Source: Actinomycetota bacterium (GTDB taxonomy: Bacteria; Actinomycetota; Actinomycetes; JACCUZ01). From it: 64,000 nt of DNA. The notes beneath the pieces were generated by a model that had not been told where the DNA came from, ran no database searches, and worked only from the letters and a program-made list of their open reading frames with translations. A program made the position numbers and the translations under genes. Where the stretch lies: NCBI GenBank assembly GCA_030841035.1, contig JAVEDI010000003.1, forward strand, positions 1-64,000. The letters are read 5' to 3'. This document shows positions 16,570-24,148 of this stretch, in pieces (positions within the stretch are counted from its first letter, which is position 1; the number at the start of each line of letters is the position of its first letter).

Positions 16570-19005
16570 TTATGCGTGGGCCCCCTGCAGCGCGACGTCG
16601 AGAAGTCGCACCGCCCCCGGCTTGTCCAGCGGGTCGTTGCCGTTGCCGCACTTGGGCGACTGCACGCAGGACGGGCAGCCGTCCGCGCACTCGCAGGCCG
16701 CGATCGCCTGCCGGGTCGCGGTGAGCCAGGCCAGCGCGCTCGCGTGGCCCTGCTCGGCGAAGCCGGCGCCACCCGGGTGCCCGTCGTACACGAACACCGT
16801 CATCTCGCCGGTGTCCTGGTGGTGCGCGGTCGACACGCCGCCGATGTCCCACCGGTCACAGGTGGCGAACAGCGGCAGCAGCCCGATCGACGCGTGCTCC
16901 GCGGCGTGGGCGGCACCCGGTACGTCGGCGGGGCCCAGCCCGGCGCGCTGGAGCCCCTCGGCGCTGACCGTCCACCAGACCGCGCGGGTCCGCAGGTGTC
17001 GCGGCGGCAGGTCGAGCGGCTCCTCGCCGAGGATCTCGCCGGTCGCTACCCGCTTGCGCAGGAACGCCACCACCTGGCTGGTGACCTCGACGCTGCCGAA
17101 GGACAGCGTGGTGTGGCCCCACCCGCGGGTCGTCGAGGACTCCAGCACCCGGATGTCGGTGACGTCCCGGGCGAAGGTCGTCCAGTCGGGGTCGGCGCGG
17201 TGCAGCAGCGCGGCGTGCTGCTCGAGGTCCAGCGAGTCGACCAGGAAGGTCTCGCCACGGTGCAGGTACACCGCGCCCGGATGAGCGCTGGAGTGCGCCG
17301 CGCCCGCGTCGACCATGCCGAGCAGCCGGCCGGTCTCCGCCTCGACCAGCTCCACCGGCTGCCCGCCCGTGCCGCGGATGTCGGCCAGGTCGCTGGCCCG
17401 CTCCGGGCGGGTCCAGAACCAGCCCGCGGACCGGCGGCGCAGCAGCGCGCGGTCCACCAGTGTCTCGACCACGGCCGCCGCGGCCGGGCCGAACATCGCG
17501 ACGTCCTGCTCGCGCAGCGGCAGCTCGGCCGCCGCGGCACACAGGTGGGGCGCCAGCACGTAGGGGTTGTCGGGGTCGAGCACGGTCTGCTCGACCGGAC
17601 GGCCGAAGAGGGTCTCCGGGTGATGGGTCAGGTAGGTGTCGAGCGGGTCATCACGCGCCACCAGCACGGCCAGCGCGCCCTGTCCGGCCCGCCCCGCCCG
17701 GCCGGCCTGCTGCCACAGCGAGGCCCGCGTCCCGGGATAGCCGGCGAGCAGCACCGCGTCGAGGCCGGCGATGTCCACCCCCAGCTCGAGCGCCGACGTC
17801 GAGGCGACCCCGAGGATGCGGCCGGACTGCAGGTCGGCCTCCAGCTCGCGGCGCTCCTCCGGCAGGTAGCCCGCGCGGTAGGACGCGACGCGCGCGGCGA
17901 GGGCGGGGTCGACCTCGGCCAGGAGCCGGCGCGTCGCGAGGGACACCGTCTCGGCCGCTCGTCGCGACCGCACGAAGGAGACCGTGCGCGCGCCGTCGGC
18001 CACCAGGTCGGCCATCAGGTCGGCGACCTCGGCGGTCGCGGTGCGGCGTACCGGCGCGTCGTGCTCACCGGTCAGCTCGGTGAGCGGCGGCTCCCACAGC
18101 GCGAACAGGGTCTCGCCGCGCGGTGACCCGTCGTCGGTCACGGCCGCGACGTCGAGCCCGACCAGCCGCGACGCCGAGACCGCCGGGTCCGACACGGTGG
18201 CCGACGCGAGCACGAAGGTCGGATCGGCCCCGTAGTGCTCGCACAGCCGCCGCAGCCGGCGCAGCACCGCCGCGACGTGCGAGCCGAAGACGCCGCGGTA
18301 GCGGTGGCACTCGTCGAGGACGACGTAGCGGAGCCCGCGCAGGAACGGCGCCCATCGCGCGTGGCCGGGCAGCAGCGAGCGGTGCAGCATGTCGGGGTTG
18401 GTCAGGACGTACGACGAGTGGTGGCGCACCCAGTCGCGCGACTCGGCCGGCGTGTCGCCGTCGTACGTCGCGGGACGCAGCTCGCCGATGTCGAGGGAGC
18501 GCACCGCACGCAGCTGGTCGGCGGCCAGCGCCTTGGTCGGTGCCAGGTAGAGGGTGCTCGGCCGTGGCGCCGCGAACGGCCCGGCCCCGCCTCGGTCGGC
18601 GTGGTCCAGCACGGCGGTCAGGGCCGGCAGCAGGTAGCACAGCGACTTGCCCGAGGCGGTGCCGGTGGCGACGACCACCGAGCGGCCGGCGTGCGCGAGC
18701 GCCGCGGCCTCGACCTGGTGCGACCACGGCGTCTGCAGGCCGGCTCGGCACAACGCCTCCCGCAACGCCGGGTGCACCCATGAGGGCCATTGCGCCGGCC
18801 GGCCGGCCCGGGCCGGCACCCGCTCGACGTGGGTGACCCGCTCGCGCCGCCCGGGTCCGGTGAGCAGGCTCGTCAGCAGGGCGGCGGCCGGTCCGTCGCC
18901 GACCTCCGGCAGGGGCACGGCACCGGAAGCCGGGCTGCTCGCCGGTCGCGGGACCGGGGGGCCCACTGCTCCCGCGAGTCCCTTGGGGGGGCACGGCTGC
19001 GGCAC
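16570..19005 (-). CDS. DECH-box helicase with C-terminal DUF1998 zinc domain (MrfA/YprA-like)
   Basis: Superfamily 2 helicase of about 811 residues. Motif I is VVVATGTASGKS (about residue 112), motif II is VVLDECHRYRG (about 229, DECH rather than DEAH), and helicase C-terminal motifs include QQAGRAGRAGQ. The C-terminal DUF1998 part carries a four-Cys cluster CECADGCPSCVQSPKCGNGN (about 768-788), which in Bacillus MrfA binds zinc. MrfA-type enzymes act in mitomycin C damage repair, so a DNA-repair role is plausible. This is the DECH helicase that defines the actinobacterial helicase/secretion neighbourhood (Rv3649 in M. tuberculosis). GTG at 19005 is chosen; starts at 19053 or further downstream are possible. 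Confidence 0.9.
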   Translation of the reverse strand: MPQPCPPKGLAGAVGPPVPRPASSPASGAVPLPEVGDGPAAALLTSLLTGPGRRERVTHVERVPARAGRPAQWPSWVHPALREALCRAGLQTPWSHQVEAAALAHAGRSVVVATGTASGKSLCYLLPALTAVLDHADRGGAGPFAAPRPSTLYLAPTKALAADQLRAVRSLDIGELRPATYDGDTPAESRDWVRHHSSYVLTNPDMLHRSLLPGHARWAPFLRGLRYVVLDECHRYRGVFGSHVAAVLRRLRRLCEHYGADPTFVLASATVSDPAVSASRLVGLDVAAVTDDGSPRGETLFALWEPPLTELTGEHDAPVRRTATAEVADLMADLVADGARTVSFVRSRRAAETVSLATRRLLAEVDPALAARVASYRAGYLPEERRELEADLQSGRILGVASTSALELGVDIAGLDAVLLAGYPGTRASLWQQAGRAGRAGQGALAVLVARDDPLDTYLTHHPETLFGRPVEQTVLDPDNPYVLAPHLCAAAAELPLREQDVAMFGPAAAAVVETLVDRALLRRRSAGWFWTRPERASDLADIRGTGGQPVELVEAETGRLLGMVDAGAAHSSAHPGAVYLHRGETFLVDSLDLEQHAALLHRADPDWTTFARDVTDIRVLESSTTRGWGHTTLSFGSVEVTSQVVAFLRKRVATGEILGEEPLDLPPRHLRTRAVWWTVSAEGLQRAGLGPADVPGAAHAAEHASIGLLPLFATCDRWDIGGVSTAHHQDTGEMTVFVYDGHPGGAGFAEQGHASALAWLTATRQAIAACECADGCPSCVQSPKCGNGNDPLDKPGAVRLLDVALQGAHA

Positions 19006-19082
19006 TCCCGCAGTCTGGCATCCGGGGGCGAGCCACCGCCCGCCGCTCACCACTGCCGCCCAGAGGTGGTTGAATGCGTGGT

Positions 19083-19099
19083 CCGTGACAGGGTCACGG
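19083..19099. promoter_or_regulatory. Inverted repeat upstream of bldG
   Basis: Perfect 7-bp inverted repeat CCGTGAC-AGG-GTCACGG, about 50 bp upstream of the bldG start in the gap between helicase and bldG. It could be an operator or a hairpin in the bldG leader. Confidence 0.45.
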
Positions 19100-19145
19100 C
19101 ACTGTGTGTGATGGTCAAACGCTGTTCGAGGCCCAGGAGGACTTT

Positions 19146-19487
19146 GTGGACCTGTCTCTCTCGACCCGGTCGGAGGGTGACCGCACGGTCGTGGAAGTGG
19201 GCGGCGAGATCGACGTCTACACCGCCCCGCGACTGCGCGAGCAGCTCGTCGACCTGGTTGCCGACGGCAAGTACCACCTGATCGTCGACATGGAGCGCGT
19301 GGACTTCCTCGACTCCACCGGGCTGGGCGTGCTCGTCGGCGGGCTCAAGCGGGTGCGCGCCCACGACGGGTCGCTCCGCCTGGTCTGCACGCAGGAGCGG
19401 ATCCTCAAGATCTTCCGCATCACCGGGCTGACCAAGGTCTTCCCGATCCATTCCTCCATCGACGAGGCGGTCGGCGCCGCGGAGTGA
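19146..19487 (+). CDS. bldG: Anti-sigma factor antagonist BldG
   Basis: STAS-domain protein of 113 residues, the same length as Streptomyces BldG and almost collinear with it. The phosphorylatable serine is Ser57 in [13 protein letters not shown]; phosphorylation by an anti-sigma kinase would switch partner binding. GTG at 19146 sits behind a strong AGGAGG site, so the longer reading frame is not used. In Streptomyces bldG is essential for aerial growth and antibiotic production and is encoded with an RsbW-like gene, as here. The neighbouring helicase is also conserved. Confidence 0.95.
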   Translation: MDLSLSTRSEGDRTVVEVGGEIDVYTAPRLREQLVDLVADGKYHLIVDMERVDFLDSTGLGVLVGGLKRVRAHDGSLRLVCTQERILKIFRITGLTKVFPIHSSIDEAVGAAE

Positions 19488-19560
19488 CACCGGTCACGGC
19501 GCGCTGCCGACGGCGGGTCAGCGGCGACGCGGTGTCGTGCGTGAGTCGGGGAAGGTGACA

Positions 19561-19989
19561 GTGCCCACCGTCGAGCTTCGGTTCACCGCGTTGCCGGCAC
19601 ACGTCCGCACCGCGCGCCTGGTGGCCACCGCCGTGGCCCGGCGCTGCGGTCTGGGGGAGGCCGTGCTCGACGAGGTGCGCCTGGCGGTCGGCGAGGCCTG
19701 CTCCCGGGCGGTGCACCTGCACCGGCGCTACTGCCCCGAACGCCCGGTCCTGGTCACGTTGGTCGACGACGACTCGACCTTCCGGGTGGCCGTGGCCGAC
19801 GAGGCGCCGGCGCTCGACGAGCCCGAGGGAGACCTCGGTGACCTTGCCGCGGTCGCCGACCTCGACGGCGAGGCCGTGCCGCCCGGCGTGAGCCTCGCGG
19901 TGATCAGCGGCCTGGTCGACGACATCTCCGTGGAACCGGGACGCGACGGCGGAGTGGTCGTCCGGATGAGCTGGTCGACCAGCGGCTGA
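19561..19989 (+). CDS. RsbW-like anti-sigma factor with degenerate ATP site
   Basis: Protein of 142 residues with an HATPase_c-like fold (LPAHVRTARLVATAVARRCG, then VRLAVGEACSRAVHLH). It corresponds to the gene after bldG in Streptomyces (SCO3548 type). The N box, which should carry Asn for Mg-ATP, reads GEACSRAVHLH, and the G1 region is VADEAPALDEPE rather than DxGxG, so kinase activity is questionable; it may bind sigma factor or BldG without phosphorylating it. GTG at 19561 follows GGGGAAGG; GTG at 19555 is an alternative. Cotranscription with bldG is likely (73-bp gap). Confidence 0.82.
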   Translation: MPTVELRFTALPAHVRTARLVATAVARRCGLGEAVLDEVRLAVGEACSRAVHLHRRYCPERPVLVTLVDDDSTFRVAVADEAPALDEPEGDLGDLAAVADLDGEAVPPGVSLAVISGLVDDISVEPGRDGGVVVRMSWSTSG

Positions 19990-20070
19990 GGTAGGCCACC
20001 GGCGCTGCCGACAGCGACGTACGGCGCGCGTGGTGCGGGGTCTGGTGCCAGGCACGCCGGAGCGGCTGCG

Positions 20071-20209
20071 TAGAATCCGCCCCGCGCTGGGCGGACCACC
20101 TCCCGTGACGGTTGGTGATCGTCGCCGCCCGCGTCCCAGTCTGTATCGACCATGGCCATTGTGACGAGACGTGCCGGGCGCAACGGTGCGCCAACGTGTA
20201 GGAGGACGG
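20071..20209 (+). promoter_or_regulatory. Promoter and structured leader of the pyrophosphatase gene
   Basis: TAGAAT at 20071-20076 is a good -10 candidate. The following 130-base leader contains two clear hairpins: TCCGCCC/GGGCGGA (20076-20082 with 20089-20095), which overlaps the last base of the -10 and the transcript start, and GGCGCA-ACGG-TGCGCC (20177-20192), about eight bases before the AGGAGG ribosome site. The second could affect translation. No known riboswitch family is recognised. Confidence 0.5.
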
Positions 20210-22540
20210 ATGCCGGGGCTCACCCTCGCCGCTGACAGCGGGTCGCTCGATCTGACCGGAGCGAACCTGAGTTACGTCGTGGTGGTCGCGGCCATCGCCC
20301 TCGTGGCGCTCGGCTTCGCCGTGGCGCTGCGCAACAACGTGCTCACCGCGGGGACGGGCACGCAGAAGATGCAGGACATCGCCGCTGCCGTGCAGGAGGG
20401 CGCCTCGGCGTTCCTCACCCGCCAGTTCCGCACACTGGCCGCGTTCGCCGTGCTCGCCGTGGTGCTGCTGAGCCTGCTGCCCGCCGACACGACGAGCATC
20501 CGTCTGGGTCGCTCGATCTACTTCGTGATCGGCGCCGGGTTCTCCTCGTTCATCGCCTTCGCCGGCATGGGCCTGGCCACCCGCGCCAACTTGCGCGTCG
20601 CCGCGGCGGCCCGTCAGGCCGACGGCGCGGCGGAGGCCATGCGCATCGCGTTCCGCACCGGTGGCGTCGTCGGCTTCCTGACGGTCGGCCTTGGCCTGCT
20701 GGGCGCCTCGTCGGTGGTGTTCATCTACAAGGGCGACGCCCCGTCGGTGCTGGAGGGCTTCGGCTTCGGTGCCGCGCTGCTCGCGATGTTCATCCGCGTC
20801 GGAGGCGGCATCTTCACCAAGGCGGCCGACGTGGGCGCCGACCTGGTCGGCAAGGTCGAGCAGAACATCCCCGAGGACGACCCGCGCAACGCCGCGACCA
20901 TCGCCGACAACGTCGGGGACAACGTCGGGGACTGTGCCGGCATGGCGGCCGACCTCTTCGAGTCCTACGCCGTGATGCTGGTGGCCGCGCTGATCCTCGG
21001 CAAGGCCGCGTTCGGCGAAGAGGGTCTCGTCTTCCCGCTGATCGTGCCGGCCATCGGCGCGGTCACCGCGATCATCGGCGTCTTCCTGACCCGCCTGCGG
21101 CCGAGCGACAAGAGCGGCATGCAGGCGATCAACCGGGCCTTCTTCACCTCCGCCGGCATCTCCGCCGTGCTCTGCGCGATCGCGTCGTTCACCTACCTGC
21201 CGAGCAGGCTCAGCGACCTGCACGCGGTCCCCGCCGGCATCGTCGCCGACGCGGGCGACAGGGACCCGCGGATCATCGCGATCGTCGCCGTGATCATCGG
21301 CATCCTGCTCGCCTCGGTCATCCAGCTGCTCACCGGCTACTTCACCGAGAGCGGCAAGCGCCCCGTGCAGGACATCGGCCGTACGTCGCTGACCGGCCCC
21401 GCGACGGTCATCCTGGCCGGCTTCACCATCGGCCTGGAGTCCGCGGTCTACACCGCGCTGCTCATCGGTGCCGCCGTGTTCGGTGCCTACCTGCTGGGCG
21501 GCGGCTCGGTGATCCTCGGCCTCTTCTGCGTCGCGCTCGCCGGCACCGGCCTGCTCACCACGGTCGGCGTCATCGTGGCCATGGACACCTTCGGCCCGAT
21601 CTCCGACAACGCCCAGGGCATCGCGGAGATGTCGGGCGACATCGACGAGGCCGGCTCGCGCGTGCTGACCGATCTCGACGCGGTCGGCAACACCACCAAG
21701 GCGATCACCAAGGGCATCGCGATCTCCACCGCCGTCCTGGCAGCGACCGCGCTGTTCGGCTCGTTCACCGACTCGGTGCGCGAGGCGGTGCCCGACGGGG
21801 TGACGCTCAACGGCATCCGCGACCTGCAGTACACCGGCGTGCTGAACGTCTCCGACCCCAAGAACCTGGTCGGCCTGCTCATCGGTGCCTCGGTCGTCTT
21901 CATGTTCTCCAGCCTGGCGATCAACGCCGTCACCCGCGCGGCCGGCGCCATCGTCTTCGAGGTACGTCGCCAGTTCCGCGACATCCCCGGGATCATGGAG
22001 GGCACCGCCAAGCCGGAGTACGGCAAGGTCGTCGACATCTGCACGCGCGACTCGCTGCGCGAGCTCGCGACGCCGGGACTGCTCGCCGTGCTCGCCCCGA
22101 TCGGCGTCGGGTTCGGCCTGGGTGTGGGTGCGCTGGGCTCCTACCTCGCGGGCGCGATCGCCACCGGCACCCTGATGGCGATCCTGCTCGCCAACTCCGG
22201 CGGCGCCTGGGACAACGCGAAGAAGATGGTCGAGGACGGCGCGTACGGCGGCAAGGGCTCGCCGGCGCACGAGGCGACCATCATCGGTGACACCGTCGGC
22301 GACCCGTTCAAGGACACCGCCGGCCCGGCGATCAACCCGCTCATCAAGGTGATGAACCTGGTCTCGCTGCTGATCGCTCCGGCTGTCGTCAAGCTCTCGA
22401 TCGGTGCCGACTCCAACACCGGCGTACGGGTGCTCATCGCGCTCGCCGCCGCGGCCGTGATCGTCGCCGCCGTGGTGCTCTCCAAGCGCAGGAGCATCGC
22501 CGTGGCAGCCGAGGACTCCGACGCGCCGGCTCGCGTCTGA
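20210..22540 (+). CDS. hppA: Membrane-bound proton-pumping pyrophosphatase
   Basis: Integral membrane pyrophosphatase of 776 residues with about 16 membrane segments; it hydrolyses cytoplasmic PPi and pumps protons outward. Substrate motifs are the Asp-rich EDDPRNAATIADNVGDNVGD (about 217-240) and a late DTVGDPFKDTAGPAINPLIK. The sequence DAVGNTTKAI (about 490-498) has Lys where K+-dependent enzymes have Ala, which marks the K+-independent H+-pumping class. ATG at 20210 has an AGGAGG site; the longer reading frame upstream is not needed. The enzyme would recover energy from PPi released by biosynthesis and by acetate activation through Acs. Confidence 0.96.
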   Translation: MPGLTLAADSGSLDLTGANLSYVVVVAAIALVALGFAVALRNNVLTAGTGTQKMQDIAAAVQEGASAFLTRQFRTLAAFAVLAVVLLSLLPADTTSIRLGRSIYFVIGAGFSSFIAFAGMGLATRANLRVAAAARQADGAAEAMRIAFRTGGVVGFLTVGLGLLGASSVVFIYKGDAPSVLEGFGFGAALLAMFIRVGGGIFTKAADVGADLVGKVEQNIPEDDPRNAATIADNVGDNVGDCAGMAADLFESYAVMLVAALILGKAAFGEEGLVFPLIVPAIGAVTAIIGVFLTRLRPSDKSGMQAINRAFFTSAGISAVLCAIASFTYLPSRLSDLHAVPAGIVADAGDRDPRIIAIVAVIIGILLASVIQLLTGYFTESGKRPVQDIGRTSLTGPATVILAGFTIGLESAVYTALLIGAAVFGAYLLGGGSVILGLFCVALAGTGLLTTVGVIVAMDTFGPISDNAQGIAEMSGDIDEAGSRVLTDLDAVGNTTKAITKGIAISTAVLAATALFGSFTDSVREAVPDGVTLNGIRDLQYTGVLNVSDPKNLVGLLIGASVVFMFSSLAINAVTRAAGAIVFEVRRQFRDIPGIMEGTAKPEYGKVVDICTRDSLRELATPGLLAVLAPIGVGFGLGVGALGSYLAGAIATGTLMAILLANSGGAWDNAKKMVEDGAYGGKGSPAHEATIIGDTVGDPFKDTAGPAINPLIKVMNLVSLLIAPAVVKLSIGADSNTGVRVLIALAAAAVIVAAVVLSKRRSIAVAAEDSDAPARV

Positions 22541-22560
22541 CCGTCGACGGCTCGCGGGGG

Positions 22561-22582
22561 GCCAGGTGAGAGATCACCTGGC
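22561..22582 (+). repeat. Perfect inverted repeat over the methyltransferase start codon
   Basis: GCCAGGTGA (22561-22569), loop GAGA, TCACCTGGC (22574-22582). The GTG start at 22566 lies inside the 5' arm. It may terminate pyrophosphatase transcription (no T-run follows) or hide the start codon. Confidence 0.75.
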
Positions 22583-24086
22583 CCGGCTCCGCGACGCCTT
22601 CGCCGCGGCCGGCTACACCACCTCCGGTGTCGACGCGCTGCTCGGCCCGCAGGCGAGCGCTGCGCTCGCGCGCCAGGAGACCGTCCCCGCCCGGCGCGCC
22701 ACCCGCGGCCGCTCGGCGCTGGACACGCTGGTGCGGCTGTTCCTCCTGCAGCTGCCGGTGCCGGAGGCCCTGCTGTCCGCGGCCGTCCCGCTCGAGGAGG
22801 CCGTGGCCCTGGGGCTCGTGGAGCTCAGCGGCGGTGAGGCCCGCGCCGCGCTCGACGTACGGCCCTATGGCGAGGCGAGCGAGCCGTCGGGGACCGACCC
22901 GCCCCTGTGGTGGGTCGTGTCCGACCTGGGCACCGGGCTGGACGGGCGGGCGCGCGTGCTGCCCGAGGACCACGTGCTCGGTGTGGGCGGCGCCTCGACC
23001 ATGCTGGCGCAGCTCACCCCGCGTGACCCGGTCACGACCACCGTGGACCTCGGCACCGGTTGCGGGGCGCAGGCGCTGCACGCCGCTCGGCACAGCGGCC
23101 GCGTCATCGCCACGGACGTGTCGCAGCGGGCCCTGCGGCTGGCGGCGATGACCGCCGGGCTCTCGCAGGTGACCCTCGACCTGCGGCAGGGCGACCTGCT
23201 CTCGCCGGTCAGTGGGGAGCAGGTGGAGCTGTTCGTGAGCAACCCGCCGTTCGTCGTGTCGCCCGCCGGCCGGCCGGCCCGGCACACCTACCGCGACTCG
23301 GGGCTGCCCCTCGACGAGGTCTGTGCCCGCCTCGTCGGCGAGGCCCCGGGGCTGCTCACCCCCGGCGGCACGCTGGTCATGCTGGCCAACTGGGTGCACC
23401 GCGCGGGCCAGGACTGGCGCGAGCGCGTCGGCGGTTGGCTGCCCGAGGGCGTCGACGCGGTCGTGGTGCAGCGTGAGGTGCTCGACCCCGCGGAGTACGT
23501 CGCCATGTGGCTGCGCGACTCGGGTGAGGACGCCGCCACGACCTATCCCGAGGCGTACGACGGCTGGCTGGCCGCTCTGCAGGACGCCGGTGTGGCCGGC
23601 GTGGGCCTCGGGTTCGTGACGCTGCGGCGCACCGACGCCGGCACCACGTCGCGGCTCGTGGACTGGCCGCACCCGGTGCAGCAGCCGTTGGGCCCGGAGC
23701 TGCGCGACTGGCTCGACCGCCGTTCCTGGCTGGCTCACCGTGACGATGCCGCTGTGCTGGCATCGACGTTGCGGGTCGGTCCCGACGTCTCGCAGGAGCA
23801 GGTGGGGCGCCCGGGCGCCGAGGACCCCCAGCAGGTCGTGCTGCGGCGCGCCGGCGGTTGGCGCCCGGCGGTCCGGGTCGACACGGAGACGGCTGCGCTG
23901 GTCGGGGCCTGTGACGGAACACTGTCCGCCGCCACGCTCGTTGACGCTGTGGCTACCGTGCTGGGGACGGACGCCGCCGCGCTGCGTGCCCGCATCGTGG
24001 GGGAGGTCCGCGACCTGGTGGAGGACGGGGTGCTCCTGCCGGACACGCGGGGCCCTGCGCGGGCGGCGGCAGATCCACCGGTTTGA
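22566..24086 (+). CDS. Class I SAM-dependent methyltransferase
   Basis: Methyltransferase of 506 residues. The SAM-binding motif I is TVDLGTGCGAQAL (about residue 160) and the catalytic motif is LFVSNPPFVV (about 226), the NPPF/NPPY type that methylates planar amino groups such as adenine N6, guanine N2 or glutamine. The N-terminal 150 residues form a winged-helix-like accessory region and the C-terminal part (from about 390) is another helical domain, as in actinobacterial orthologues near topA. Substrate unknown; an RNA or protein target is likely. The gene begins 25 bp after hppA and its GTG start lies in a perfect hairpin. Its TGA stop overlaps a TTGACA string. Confidence 0.85.
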   Translation: MRDHLARLRDAFAAAGYTTSGVDALLGPQASAALARQETVPARRATRGRSALDTLVRLFLLQLPVPEALLSAAVPLEEAVALGLVELSGGEARAALDVRPYGEASEPSGTDPPLWWVVSDLGTGLDGRARVLPEDHVLGVGGASTMLAQLTPRDPVTTTVDLGTGCGAQALHAARHSGRVIATDVSQRALRLAAMTAGLSQVTLDLRQGDLLSPVSGEQVELFVSNPPFVVSPAGRPARHTYRDSGLPLDEVCARLVGEAPGLLTPGGTLVMLANWVHRAGQDWRERVGGWLPEGVDAVVVQREVLDPAEYVAMWLRDSGEDAATTYPEAYDGWLAALQDAGVAGVGLGFVTLRRTDAGTTSRLVDWPHPVQQPLGPELRDWLDRRSWLAHRDDAAVLASTLRVGPDVSQEQVGRPGAEDPQQVVLRRAGGWRPAVRVDTETAALVGACDGTLSAATLVDAVATVLGTDAAALRARIVGEVRDLVEDGVLLPDTRGPARAAADPPV

Positions 24087-24148
24087 CACGACGGGGCGGG
24101 TTAGCCTCACACTCCGGCCGACAGAACGTCTCGACGAGAGAGAGCAGC

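Noticed and set aside
24083-24088. Consensus TTGACA as -35 of topA
   Set aside because: The only good -10 (TAGCCT at 24102) is 13 bases away, too short for a standard promoter, and the string overlaps the methyltransferase stop codon.
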